NCBI GenBank assembly: GCA_038040485.1
Contig: JBBPIE010000029.1
Span: 1 to 64,000 of the forward strand
DNA length: 64,000 bases
Origin: Onstottus_B arcticum
GTDB lineage: Bacteria > Acidobacteriota > Blastocatellia > UBA7656
Reading direction: 5' to 3'
Part shown: one piece after another, positions 9,358 through 18,906 of the stretch
How positions within the stretch are numbered: position 1 is the first letter of the stretch
Layout of the letters: each line of letters opens with the position of its first letter
The notes under the pieces: model-generated
The model's database searches: none
Told to the model about the DNA's origin: nothing
The model's input: the letters and a program-made list of their open reading frames with translations, nothing else
Position numbers and translations under genes: made by a program

Positions 9358-9574
9358 TATGTGGAACGAAACAATGACGGAAGCTAAAGTAACTTACACG
9401 CTTGAAATGGACGGCAAATTCTTCATTATCGAGAATGTTCCGGCGCGAGTTTGTGTTGAAACAGGCGAGCAATTCTTCTCACCGGAAACGGTTGAACGAT
9501 TGCAGCAGACGATTTGGGGACGAGAGAAGCCGAAAAAAGTAGTTGAGACGCCTGTGTACGAGTTTGCCGTTTAA
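9347..9574 (+). CDS. YgiT/MqsA-type antitoxin-like protein
   Basis: 75 residues with the YgiT-type zinc-finger core KVTYTLEMDGKFFIIENVPA, RVCVETGEQFFSPETVERLQ and a basic C-terminal tail ending PVYEFAV. Family members usually bind zinc with an N-terminal CxxC plus a later CxxC or CxxTGE. Here the N-terminus (MQVDMWNETMTEAK) has no cysteine, leaving only one (C36), so zinc binding is doubtful. The start is uncertain: an ATG five codons later is possible and no strong ribosome binding site is seen. The upstream toxin gene is reduced to a fragment, so this is probably an orphan or decaying antitoxin. Confidence 0.7.
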   Translation: MQVDMWNETMTEAKVTYTLEMDGKFFIIENVPARVCVETGEQFFSPETVERLQQTIWGREKPKKVVETPVYEFAV

Positions 9575-9738
9575 CCCGAACGCGCTGTCGAATCAAGTTA
9601 CGGTCTCCGTTTCCCTTTATCGTCCGACAACGAAATCTACAAGCTTGCCGACCCGGCGCCGATACGAACAACTCAGATACGTGCGACTGGGGACTGTCGT
9701 GTGGCGAGACCCGAGCCTCGCCACACAAGCTCAAAGCC

Positions 9739-11886
9739 CTATCGGCTTGCCGGGTCCGGCGAGTCCCGCTTCGCGATGCCCATCTGCCAGAGCATGAACG
9801 AATAGGTGAACGCCGTCTCTCTCAACGCGTCGTAGCGGCCGGATGCGCCGCCGTGACCCGCGCCCATATTCACTTTCAATAACAGCGGGTTCTTGTCGGT
9901 CTTTGTCGCGCGAAGTTTCGCTACGAACTTCGCGCCTTCCCAATAAGGGACCTGACTGTCGTTGAGCGACACGTGCACAAGCAGCGCCGGGTAGTTCTTC
10001 GCCGCGATATTGTCGTAAGGCGAGTACTTCATCATGTAGTCGAACGCGGCCTTCTCGTTCGGGTTTCCCCACTCTTTGTACTCGCTTGTAGTGAGCGGCA
10101 ACGAAGCGTCGAGCATCGTGTTCATCACGTCGACGAACGGCACATGCGCGACGACAGCCTTGAACAAATCTGGCCGCATGTTTACAACCGCGCCCACCAA
10201 CAAGCCGCCCGCGCTGCCGCCCTGGATCACAAGCCGGTCAGACGACGTGTACTTGTTCTTTACGAGGTACTCGGCGGAGTCGATGAAGTCGTAAAACGTA
10301 TTCATCTTGTTCATCATTCGGCCTTGTTCGCGCCACTCTTCGCCAAGCTCGCCGCCTCCGCGAATGCAGGCCTGCGCGAACACTACGCCTCGGTCCAGCA
10401 GCGCAAGCCTGGCGGCTGAGAACTGCGGTGCCATCGAGGCGCCGTACGAACCGTAACCGTAGAGCAGCATCGGCGCGGTGCCGTCGAGCTTCACGCCTTT
10501 CTTGTACACAATCGATACCGGCACTTTGGTACCGTCGCGCGAGATCGACCAGATGCGCTTCGCTTCGTAGTTCTTTGCGTCGTAGCCGCCCAACACCTCC
10601 TGCTGCTTGAGCAGCTTACGCTGCCGAGTTTTCATATCGTAGTCATACACCGACGACGGCGTGACCATCGATTGATAGTTGAAGCGCACCGTCGCCGTGT
10701 TGAACTCCGGATTGGTGCTCAAGAAGAGCGCGTAGTCAGGTTCGTCCGTCGTTATTCGATGCGACTGCTTCGTCTTCATGTCGATAACGCGCAGGTAGTT
10801 GAGACCGCCTTCCTTCTCCGACACAACCATGTGATTGGCAAAGGTGGTCAAGCCGTCGATTTTCACTTTCGGGTTGTGCGGGATGAAGGTCTTCCAGTTT
10901 TTTTCCGACGCATCGCCGGTCGGCGCCGTCACGACGCGAAAATTCTTGGCGCCCTTGTTGGTGGTGATGTAGAAAAGATCGTTGTAGTGATCGACGTCGT
11001 ACTCATGATCCTCCTGCCGCGGCAGAATGATTTTGAACTCGCCGGTCGGATTGTCCGCCGCCACGTAGCGGAACTCTCGTGAAGTCTTCGCATACGACGC
11101 GAGAAAAATGATCTTCTTGTCTAGAGAACGGCCCGCGCCGACATCGAACAGCTCGTCCTTCTCTTCGAAAAGCAAATCGTTTTTGTCGCTGCCTACGACG
11201 TGCCGCCAGAACTTGTCCGACCGTTTCGAGACCGCGTCTTCGGTCGTGTAGAACAGCGTCTTGTTGTCATTCGCCCAAACGACTGAGCCGGTCCGCTCAA
11301 TGCTCTCGCTCAATGTTTTTCCGGTTCGCAGATCTTTTACCTGAAGAGTGAATTGCCGGTATCCGGTCGTGTCCGTCGAATAAGCCAGCAAGTTGCCGTC
11401 GTCGCTCGCGCGGTATGTGCCCAGGCCCAGAAAGCTCTTGCCCTCGGCAAGCTTGTTCAGGTCGAGAAGGACTTCCTCCGCGGTCTCCATGCTGCCTTTC
11501 TTGCGGCACATGATCGGATACTGTTTTCCTTCCTCAGTTCGTGAATAGTAGTAGAATTCGCCGATACGCGACGGGACGGAGAGATCAGTTTGCTTGATGT
11601 GGCCGAGGATCTCTTTGTAGAGCGTCTCCTGCAAATCCTTTGTTGGCTTCATCGCCTCTTCGGTGTAGGCGTTTTCCTGTTCGAGATACTTGATGACGTC
11701 GGGATTCTTCTTCTCCCGGAGCCAGAAGTAATCGTCCTTAAGTGTGTATCCGTGAATCTCAGTCACGTGCGCTGCTTTCCTGGCGAGCGGCGGCTGCTTG
11801 TCGCCATTCTGTCCGGCAATCGCAGGCCCAAGCAGTGCAATGAGCAGCGCCGCCTGCAGGAGCAATGAGGCAGTCAGTCTTTTCAT
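9739..11886 (-). CDS. prolyl oligopeptidase family S9 peptidase (oligopeptidase B-like)
   Basis: 715 residues, normal for S9A peptidases. An N-terminal signal peptide (about 1-25, LLLQAALLIALLGPAIAGQ) indicates export to the periplasm. The beta-propeller gating domain spans about 75-420. The C-terminal alpha/beta hydrolase domain carries the catalytic triad Ser558 in GGSAGG, Asp643 in LNDSQVPYW and His678 in GAGHGG. The run SYGASMAPQFSAARLALLDR and the GGGELGEEWREQG stretch are typical of oligopeptidase B-like enzymes, which cut oligopeptides after basic residues or proline. The subtype is not certain. Next upstream is a gene-free region. Confidence 0.95.
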   Translation of the reverse strand: MKRLTASLLLQAALLIALLGPAIAGQNGDKQPPLARKAAHVTEIHGYTLKDDYFWLREKKNPDVIKYLEQENAYTEEAMKPTKDLQETLYKEILGHIKQTDLSVPSRIGEFYYYSRTEEGKQYPIMCRKKGSMETAEEVLLDLNKLAEGKSFLGLGTYRASDDGNLLAYSTDTTGYRQFTLQVKDLRTGKTLSESIERTGSVVWANDNKTLFYTTEDAVSKRSDKFWRHVVGSDKNDLLFEEKDELFDVGAGRSLDKKIIFLASYAKTSREFRYVAADNPTGEFKIILPRQEDHEYDVDHYNDLFYITTNKGAKNFRVVTAPTGDASEKNWKTFIPHNPKVKIDGLTTFANHMVVSEKEGGLNYLRVIDMKTKQSHRITTDEPDYALFLSTNPEFNTATVRFNYQSMVTPSSVYDYDMKTRQRKLLKQQEVLGGYDAKNYEAKRIWSISRDGTKVPVSIVYKKGVKLDGTAPMLLYGYGSYGASMAPQFSAARLALLDRGVVFAQACIRGGGELGEEWREQGRMMNKMNTFYDFIDSAEYLVKNKYTSSDRLVIQGGSAGGLLVGAVVNMRPDLFKAVVAHVPFVDVMNTMLDASLPLTTSEYKEWGNPNEKAAFDYMMKYSPYDNIAAKNYPALLVHVSLNDSQVPYWEGAKFVAKLRATKTDKNPLLLKVNMGAGHGGASGRYDALRETAFTYSFMLWQMGIAKRDSPDPASR

Positions 11887-12265
11887 ATTGTCCTCTCGTT
11901 AGTCTCAAGTTTTTGATTCACAATCGGCGGCTAAATCACCTTGTCTGTCTCTTGAGCAGACGTTCCAGGCACGAAGCTAAAGGAGATTCTTAGTCAGGTC
12001 GGCTTGTTACGCAAGCGAGTTTCGCAACTTTTTCTCCTGTCCTCTGTCTTCTCCCCGTTCCCTCCACAGCTCTGTGTATCCGAGGTTAGTTGGACTTGCG
12101 AGTCTCGCCAACCGCCGAGACGCTGAGGTCGCGCACAGGCTCGCGCGCCGAAGAACTGAAAGCGGCGTTGAATTGCCAATATAGACAGACTCTAAGGACG
12201 TTGACTGGTTCGCGGTCCAACGATTCTTCTCAAATACGACTTGCCGACCGTTGAGGTGAATGATC
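11887..12265. other. divergent intergenic region
   Basis: About 380 bases between divergent peptidase genes, so it must hold both promoters. A minus-strand frame runs through it, but its composition and lack of any recognisable motif argue against coding. 12106-12128 (AACCGCCGAGACGCTGAGG) resembles the right arm of the repeat at 25007-25078. Confidence 0.45.
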
Positions 12266-14398
12266 ATGTCCTGCGTCCGCTTGCGTTCCGGAGCTCTGGC
12301 ATCATTGCTGGTGATTGGTTTGACCTCCGTTCTTCCGGGCGCGACGGCGCGCAACGAAAGCCCCGCCGTTCTACCGCAAAACACCGCTAGCCGCTCTGCG
12401 TGGATGGGCCCCTCCAACCTGGGAGCTTTCGCGCACCGGATGACTGGGGGACGCGCAGTCTGTGTCGAGTCCTCTGCCGGGCAGGCCAGCAGCTTGAGAG
12501 AGCGCGACACGCCCTTAACCGTGCTCACTCCTGACGCAGAACAAACACCGCGTCGAGGCTTGAGAATCATCCTGCGCGGCACAGCACAATTGCAGGACTC
12601 GCCCGTCGCGATTGAAGCCTTCAAGCGCGCGGCCGCCCGATGGGAGACAGTGATTCAAACCGTCGCTACGATCGTCATCGACGTGGACTTTGGCCCAACG
12701 CTCTTTGGCAATCAGTTCGACTCCGATGTTGTAGCAGCAACCGATGCGCAAGTTCTCGGAGGCAACTGTCTCTATCCGGCCGTTCGCGCCGCTTTGATCT
12801 CCGGGCCTCACGCGCCGGAACAGAAGTCGCTCTATGCCGCGCTTCCCCCCGAAGCCGTGCCCACGGACAGCGGAGAATTCGCAGGCTTGACGTCCTCGTC
12901 CGCGGTGCTTCGAGCGCTGGATGTGATCAACCCCGCCGCTCAGCCCGATGACGAGTTGAGCGACTTCGGCCCGCCCCCGGCCATCGGCTTCAACTCAACG
13001 TTCAAGTTCGAGTTTGAGCCAGACGATGGCATCGAACCGGATAAGTTAGACTTCGAAGCGATAGCTCTGCACGAAATAGCTCACGTGCTCGGGTTCATTT
13101 CGTTTGCCGGCCAGCAAGAAATGAATCCTTCCGTCGAAATGGAGCCCTCGATCTCGGACCTGTTCCGGATGCGTCCCGATTCGATCAACAGCGGCTTCAC
13201 TGCTGCGCCGCGGGTACTCTCCTCTGGCGGGGAGCAGAGCTTTTACGCGGGCGGTCCGAAGCTCGCCTTGTCGACGGGGCGGCCTGACGGAACAGGCGGC
13301 GACGGCCGGCAGCCGTCGCACTGGAAGGATAGTCGTCTGACCGGCAAGTACATCGGTGTAATGGATCCGACTATCGGACGTGGCGAGCATCAGTTCATGA
13401 CTGACGAGGATGTTTCCGTTCTCGAGGCCATCGGATATCGGGCGAAGAACTTGATCGATCCGACCACTGTTTTGGTGCTGAGTTCCGCGCAGCCGCAAAG
13501 CGGAGTAATATCCGCGCCTCCCGCGCCCGGTCTCGGCGCGCTGAGCCACACCCACTATTCAATCGTAGTCCCGCCCGGCGCCAGCCAGGTGAAAATCGAT
13601 TTGATCGGGAACCAGGACGTAGACCTGTTCGCGCGATTCGGTCATGCGGTCTTCAACAACGGTCACACCGTGGCAGCCGACTTTGGTTCCACAACTGAAT
13701 CAGGCTCCGAACACATCATCGTCACAACATCCAGTTCCCCGACTCTACTGCAAGGGATTTACTACATAGCGGTGGCGAACTTTGGGCCGGGGGACGCGGA
13801 CTTCACGGTTACCGCGACGGTCACCGGCGGAGACATCACTCGTGCGCCCGCGATCTTTGACATCGGCGCGCATCTCGAAGGCGATGTCCTGGAGCTCGAC
13901 TGCGCAGTCGCGGACCGGGATGGTGATCTGGCGGGTGCTGAGGTGAGCATGCTTGATGAAGCGAACGTTCCGATCGGCGCGCCTTCAACTTTTGCGATCG
14001 ACTCCGGAGACCAGACTCGCGTCGAGACTAAGTTGACGATCAGCGGCATGAGCGTGATTCCAGGGGCGCGGCTTGCTCGCGTCGTCTTCAGTGACGGACG
14101 CGGCAATCGAAGCGCCGAAGCGATCGTTGATCTGGGCAAGGGCGAAGCGGGCGGGCTTACATTGACCAGCGCGTCTTTCGCAGGGAAGAAGCTAATACTG
14201 AAGGTGCGAGGCACCGCGGCTAGCCTCGAGCTTGAAATCAACGGCCAGGTTTCGGATCGGAAGATCAAGGTTAACGGATCGAGCTCCAAGCTGACGATCA
14301 AGGGAAATGCCAGTCAGTTGAGTCTCCATCCAGGAGCGAATCGAATTCGCGTGAAGAACGCGGATGGATGGTCGAACATTCTCATCCTCCAAATCTGA
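12266..14398 (+). CDS. secreted zinc metalloprotease of the NF038122 type with PPC and Ig-like domains
   Basis: 710 residues with an N-terminal signal peptide (about 8-28). The catalytic region contains the zinc motif HEIAHVLGF (His269 and His273) with a probable metzincin Met-turn about 100 residues later (IGVMDPTIGRGEHQFMT). Downstream lies a bacterial pre-peptidase C-terminal-like beta domain (about 400-520, with ASQVKIDLIGNQDVDLFARF), then a beta-rich Ig-like tail. The enzyme probably acts outside the cell. GAGGTGA lies six bases before the chosen ATG; an ATG two codons earlier is too close to it. From memory, the architecture resembles the NF038122 family metalloproteases, an assignment I cannot test here. 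Confidence 0.82.
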   Translation: MSCVRLRSGALASLLVIGLTSVLPGATARNESPAVLPQNTASRSAWMGPSNLGAFAHRMTGGRAVCVESSAGQASSLRERDTPLTVLTPDAEQTPRRGLRIILRGTAQLQDSPVAIEAFKRAAARWETVIQTVATIVIDVDFGPTLFGNQFDSDVVAATDAQVLGGNCLYPAVRAALISGPHAPEQKSLYAALPPEAVPTDSGEFAGLTSSSAVLRALDVINPAAQPDDELSDFGPPPAIGFNSTFKFEFEPDDGIEPDKLDFEAIALHEIAHVLGFISFAGQQEMNPSVEMEPSISDLFRMRPDSINSGFTAAPRVLSSGGEQSFYAGGPKLALSTGRPDGTGGDGRQPSHWKDSRLTGKYIGVMDPTIGRGEHQFMTDEDVSVLEAIGYRAKNLIDPTTVLVLSSAQPQSGVISAPPAPGLGALSHTHYSIVVPPGASQVKIDLIGNQDVDLFARFGHAVFNNGHTVAADFGSTTESGSEHIIVTTSSSPTLLQGIYYIAVANFGPGDADFTVTATVTGGDITRAPAIFDIGAHLEGDVLELDCAVADRDGDLAGAEVSMLDEANVPIGAPSTFAIDSGDQTRVETKLTISGMSVIPGARLARVVFSDGRGNRSAEAIVDLGKGEAGGLTLTSASFAGKKLILKVRGTAASLELEINGQVSDRKIKVNGSSSKLTIKGNASQLSLHPGANRIRVKNADGWSNILILQI

Positions 14399-14433
14399 AT
14401 GGAGCTGGTCACGGCACTAGAACAGAGCCTGGC

Positions 14434-14663
14434 TGGCCGCGTAGCGGCTTCCTATCGATAGTAACTTGGCCGCATAGCGGCTACCTGATTCTCCGCTGCA
14501 CTTTGGTAAAACAATAGCGCACCTGGCAACTCTGTCCGTCGAGAGGTAGCCGCTACGCGGCCCGACTGATGCTGGGCGTCGGTTGCTATCGATAGGAAGC
14601 CGCTACGCGGCCCGGCTGATGCTGTGCGTCGGCTGCTATCGATAGGAAGCGGCTACGCGGCCA
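14434..14663. repeat. cluster of composite palindromes (GCCGCGTAGCGGC and CTATCGATAG)
   Basis: At least five copies of CCGCGTAGCGG-type palindromes (near 14436, 14469, 14549, 14609 and 14650) alternate with CTATCGATAG palindromes (near 14452, 14586 and 14636). Two copies share the longer context AGGAAGCCGCTACGCGGCCCG. The same combination recurs at 39563-39820. The cluster occupies the 660-base space between two secreted peptidase genes. It looks like a REP-type extragenic repeat; no ORF is supported within it. Confidence 0.85.
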
Positions 14664-15061
14664 GCCGCCCGGCGGCCGGACTTCCGAGTGCGAAGAGCTG
14701 ACACATATGCATGGACCGCAGACTTATGGCCAGCGAGTTCTGGCTATGTTTAGGATGTCACCGCTAAAACAACGAGAAGGCATGAACCCGACTAAGTCAG
14801 TCGTCGCGCCCAAAAGAGGATCCACGGGTTTCGCGCGGACTGTAGAATCGTGATGATGCTTTCTAACCGGGTATGCGTTGAGACGCAGAACCGGGCGACG
14901 CCCAGGTTGTGAGCGCAACCGCGACTCAAAAGCCAATCGCAGGACGGACCTCGCCCTCTGCGATGAATACCGCGGTCTTTGACTCCGACGGACTGACTTC
15001 AGACAATCGGTATCATCCGCGGGTTTCTTCGGCCACTCTACGAATCGCACGGGAGGTACTA

Positions 15062-18000
15062 ATGCGGCAAATCACCAACCATCGCAAAGGACTGATGTCG
15101 GCTACAGGACTGGCAGGTGTGTTTCTGGTTTTGGGCCTTTTGGCTTTCCCAGAGTCCGCCAGGACCGGCGCCGCAGTGTGTCCGTTTGTTGTAGACCCTG
15201 GCGGAATGGGCACTCACACAACCATCCAGGCTGCGGTTGATGACCTGCCCAACCCCGGTCCTTGCACGATCACCGTGAAGGCCGGGGCGTACAGTGAAAA
15301 CGTCGCTATCGCCTCTAAGAATACTTTGGCGGCCTCCGATGCGGAGCGCATTGTGATCATCGCGGATCCGACGGCACCCCCGGGCTCAGTCATCGTTGAT
15401 CCTCCGGGTAATCACGCTTTTACGCTGAGTAACTCAAAGTTCATCACCATCAAAGCATTCAACCTGACGGGATCGACGCAAGAGGCCTTGTTGCTGTCGG
15501 GTGGTGGCAGCACTAACCAGGACGTCACCGTGGACAGTAATAACATTCATAATAATGGCAGTGCCTCGGCCAATGGAGGAGTAGGCATCGGCGAGGGTAA
15601 CATTCGCACCAACGTGGTGAACAACCTGATCAGCAATAACGGCCGCAACGGCATTGTTCTTGGTGCGGGCGGCTCCACTTCCGCCGCTAAGCCAAAATAT
15701 ATCGTCAACAACACAATCCTCGAAAACGGCTTCAACGGCATAACTACTCCGAGCCAGGAAGAGGTTTACCTGGTAAACAACCTGATCGTTGCCAACGGTA
15801 CCGCCAGCGGAACAACCGGAGGCCGCCAGGGGGTCAACACGACTAACGCCGCCAACGCTGCCACCAAGTTTCTGGTCAACAACATGTTTTACAACAACAC
15901 AGGAGGTGACATAGACGTCGCCGGGACTCTGGATGGCGGAGGCGGGGACAGCGGCAATCGTACTACGACCGGTGCAGAGGGCGTTGGCGTTATTGGCTGC
16001 ACGTTTGCGGATTGTGCAACCACTCATACCTTGAGCGAAATCTTCGTCAACCCGGCTGTAAATGATTTCCACCTCAAGACACTGCCCCCGTTATCGCCCG
16101 CCACCGACAAGGGCACAAACAGCTTTGTGAGTGGCCAGGAGCGAGTCCCGGCGGTGGACTTCGAGGGCGACCTGCGACCCAAGGATGGCGACAACGACAC
16201 GGTTGCGACAACCGACATAGGCTACGACGAAGCCGGTCCGCCTACTGCGGCAAAGCTCTGCGCCTTCACTGCCCGCAGATATTCAAACGGGCAAATCCTT
16301 CTCGAATGGCGCACTGGCTATGAGATTGACAATCTGGGGTTCAATGTCTACCGGGAGCAGGGCGGCAAACCGATTCGCATAACGCCGCAGTTGATAGCCG
16401 GATCAGCGTTGCTTGCGGGTCCGGGAACCACGTTGACGGCTGGAAGGTCTTACTCGTGGAACGACGTGCCTCCGCGCGCCAACAAGGAAATACGTTACTT
16501 GCTTGAAGCGGTTGACCTCAATGGCCAGGGCGCCTGGCACGGACCGATCACTGTTGATGAATCAAGCGCCCAGAACACACTCCGCGCTTTTGACAGAGCG
16601 AAGCTGCTGAGCACACTTGGCGCGCCCGACGCTAGCGAACGCCGAATTTCCACCATGCCAGTCGAGCGCAGGGCCTTTATGCCACTGTCGAGTTCGATAG
16701 GGTTGCATCCTCAGGCGAGCAAAGCAGACCATCCGGCGCTGAAGCTGTCATTGAAACAGGAAGGCTGGTATCGGGTGACTCAGCCGGAGTTGGTCGCCGC
16801 AGGGCTGGATCCGACGATCGATCCTCGCCTTCTGCAGCTATTGGTGGACGGCCAGGAGCAGCCGCTGATGGTGATCGGAGAAGGGGATGGAAAGTTCGAT
16901 CCGTCAGATCGAATAGAGTTCTATGGGATCGGGTTGGATTCCGCCGTCACCGACTCGCGCACCTACTGGCTGGCAACGGGGTCACAACAAGGACTCCGAG
17001 TTCAGACCACCAAGCGCAAGGGTCACAAGTCCGCCGCCGCGAGCTTCTTGTACACAGTCGAGCGCAGGGACAGGACCGTTTATTTTTCCGCGCTGAAAAA
17101 CGGAGAGAAGGAGAATTTCTTCGGTGCGGTAATAGCCAAGAAGCCGGTTGATCAGAATCTGGTCCTACAAAATCTCGACGCGGTGGCCACTGGTGAGGCG
17201 ACACTCGAAGTGGAGCTGCAGGGCGTAACCGGTGTTTCGCACCGAGTAAGCGTGCGGCTCAACGGGGTGGACCTGGGAGACATCTCCTTTATCGGCCAGG
17301 CACAAGGTTCTGGACGCTTTTCGCTGAAGCAGACCGCGCTTCGTGAAGGTGAGAATCAGCTAAGCCTGACGCCGGTTGGACCCGAGGGCGACGTAAGCAT
17401 CCTTGACTATGTTCGCCTGACCTATTGGCACACCTACAAGGCGGAGAACAATGCTCTCAGGTTTACCGCAAAGAGCAAACAGCAGGTGACGATCGATGGC
17501 TTCACGAGCGCGGCGATACGAGTGATTGACGTCAGCGACCCGGATGCAGTGCGGGAAGTTCCCGCGGTTGTGAACGCGCAAGCTGGCGGGTTTGCCGTCA
17601 CGGTGCAAGTGCCGAAGTCAGGCTCGAGAACCTTGCTGGCGTTCGCGGATAGCCAGATCAAACGGCCTGTGGCAATAAGCATCGACCGTCCGTCAACGCT
17701 TCGCGACAAGCAGCGAGAAGCGGATCTCATAATCGTCACACGTCGTGAGCTGGTTGACTCGGTTGAGCCGCTGCGGGCTTTGCGGCAGAGTCAGGGCTTG
17801 AGAGTGGAAGTCGCCGACCTGGAAGACGTCTACGACGAATTCAGCTACGGGCAAAAAACGCCTCAGGCCGTGAAAGACTTTCTGGCCTACGCAAACACGA
17901 GTTGGAAAGTACGTCCGCGCTATGCGCTGATAGTGGGCGACGCGAGTCTCGACCCGAAGAACTACCTGGGTGTCGGAGACTTCGACCTCGTGCCTACGAA

Positions 18001-18745
18001 GCTCATAGACACGCAGTTGATGGAGACGGCCTCGGATGATTGGTTTGTCGATTTCAACCGCGATGGATTGCCCGAAATGGCGATTGGCCGGCTGCCGGCG
18101 CGGACGACGCAGGAAGCCACAATGATGATCTCCAGGATCATCAGCTACGAAGGATCGGCTGGTTCGAATTCGGTGTTGCTGGCATCGGATCGCAATGAGG
18201 GATTCGACTTCGAGGCGGTGAGCGCCCGATTGAGAGCGCTGCTGCCGCCCGGCATACACGCCGACGAAGTCCGCAGAGGCGACATGGATGACGCAGCGGC
18301 AAAGAGCCAGTTGTTGGCGAGCATCAATCGAGGGCAGCGGATCGTCAACTACGTAGGCCATGGCTCGGTCGATCTATGGAGCGGCAACCTGCTCACGTCG
18401 AGCGATATGGGATCTCTGACCAACAGCAACAACCCATCTCTGTTTGTGATGATGACTTGTCTGAACGGCTACTTCCAGGACCCTGCGTTGGACGGGCTTG
18501 CCGAATCACTGATGAAGGCTGAAGGCGGCGGAGCTGTGGCCGTGTGGGCTTCCTCGGGACTGACAAAGCCGGATCAGCAGGTCTTGCTGAATCGCCAGTT
18601 CGTCAGCCTGCTTCTCGGTGAAAGCAGCGCGGCTAGCCCATTGACGCTCGGGGACGCTGCTGTGAAAGCGAAGGCGTTTGTTAGCGACGTGGACGTTCGC
18701 CGCACGTGGATTCTGTTTGGGGATCCGGTGACGAAGCTAAAGTAG
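15062..18745 (+). CDS. large secreted protein with beta-helix and gingipain-like C25 peptidase domain
   Basis: 1227 residues. A signal peptide (about 10-38) is followed by a right-handed beta-helix of Asn-rich rungs (about 45-340, for example SNNIHNNGSASANGG and IVNNTILENGFNG). An Ig-like segment (about 390-460) and beta-rich linkers come next. The C-terminal gingipain-like domain (about 880-1190) has the His/Cys dyad His1100 in VGHGSVDLW and Cys1133 in MMTCLNG. Such proteins are usually exported, and C25 members are cysteine endopeptidases or sortases of type IX secretion. No type IX signal domain is seen at the C-terminus. GGGAGG lies just ahead of the chosen ATG; an upstream GTG in frame has no ribosome binding site. 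Confidence 0.85.
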   Translation: MRQITNHRKGLMSATGLAGVFLVLGLLAFPESARTGAAVCPFVVDPGGMGTHTTIQAAVDDLPNPGPCTITVKAGAYSENVAIASKNTLAASDAERIVIIADPTAPPGSVIVDPPGNHAFTLSNSKFITIKAFNLTGSTQEALLLSGGGSTNQDVTVDSNNIHNNGSASANGGVGIGEGNIRTNVVNNLISNNGRNGIVLGAGGSTSAAKPKYIVNNTILENGFNGITTPSQEEVYLVNNLIVANGTASGTTGGRQGVNTTNAANAATKFLVNNMFYNNTGGDIDVAGTLDGGGGDSGNRTTTGAEGVGVIGCTFADCATTHTLSEIFVNPAVNDFHLKTLPPLSPATDKGTNSFVSGQERVPAVDFEGDLRPKDGDNDTVATTDIGYDEAGPPTAAKLCAFTARRYSNGQILLEWRTGYEIDNLGFNVYREQGGKPIRITPQLIAGSALLAGPGTTLTAGRSYSWNDVPPRANKEIRYLLEAVDLNGQGAWHGPITVDESSAQNTLRAFDRAKLLSTLGAPDASERRISTMPVERRAFMPLSSSIGLHPQASKADHPALKLSLKQEGWYRVTQPELVAAGLDPTIDPRLLQLLVDGQEQPLMVIGEGDGKFDPSDRIEFYGIGLDSAVTDSRTYWLATGSQQGLRVQTTKRKGHKSAAASFLYTVERRDRTVYFSALKNGEKENFFGAVIAKKPVDQNLVLQNLDAVATGEATLEVELQGVTGVSHRVSVRLNGVDLGDISFIGQAQGSGRFSLKQTALREGENQLSLTPVGPEGDVSILDYVRLTYWHTYKAENNALRFTAKSKQQVTIDGFTSAAIRVIDVSDPDAVREVPAVVNAQAGGFAVTVQVPKSGSRTLLAFADSQIKRPVAISIDRPSTLRDKQREADLIIVTRRELVDSVEPLRALRQSQGLRVEVADLEDVYDEFSYGQKTPQAVKDFLAYANTSWKVRPRYALIVGDASLDPKNYLGVGDFDLVPTKLIDTQLMETASDDWFVDFNRDGLPEMAIGRLPARTTQEATMMISRIISYEGSAGSNSVLLASDRNEGFDFEAVSARLRALLPPGIHADEVRRGDMDDAAAKSQLLASINRGQRIVNYVGHGSVDLWSGNLLTSSDMGSLTNSNNPSLFVMMTCLNGYFQDPALDGLAESLMKAEGGGAVAVWASSGLTKPDQQVLLNRQFVSLLLGESSAASPLTLGDAAVKAKAFVSDVDVRRTWILFGDPVTKLK

Positions 18746-18906
18746 AAGATACTCGCACGACTCCGTTATTGCGTGTGATGGCACGCCGCTCGATGACTGT
18801 GGCACTTAGGATGCGGCGCTCGTTCTTCGGAGCTGATGAAGGTTCAACGTCGATTAGAAAGCTGGCCCGTAGAACCATCGGTTGGACCGATCCAGGGAAT
18901 AGATGG

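Noticed and set aside
12007..12624. Long minus-strand frame overlapping the metalloprotease gene
   Set aside because: The plus-strand gene has clear motifs over the same bases; the minus frame is motif-free and Arg/Ser-rich, as expected for a shadow.
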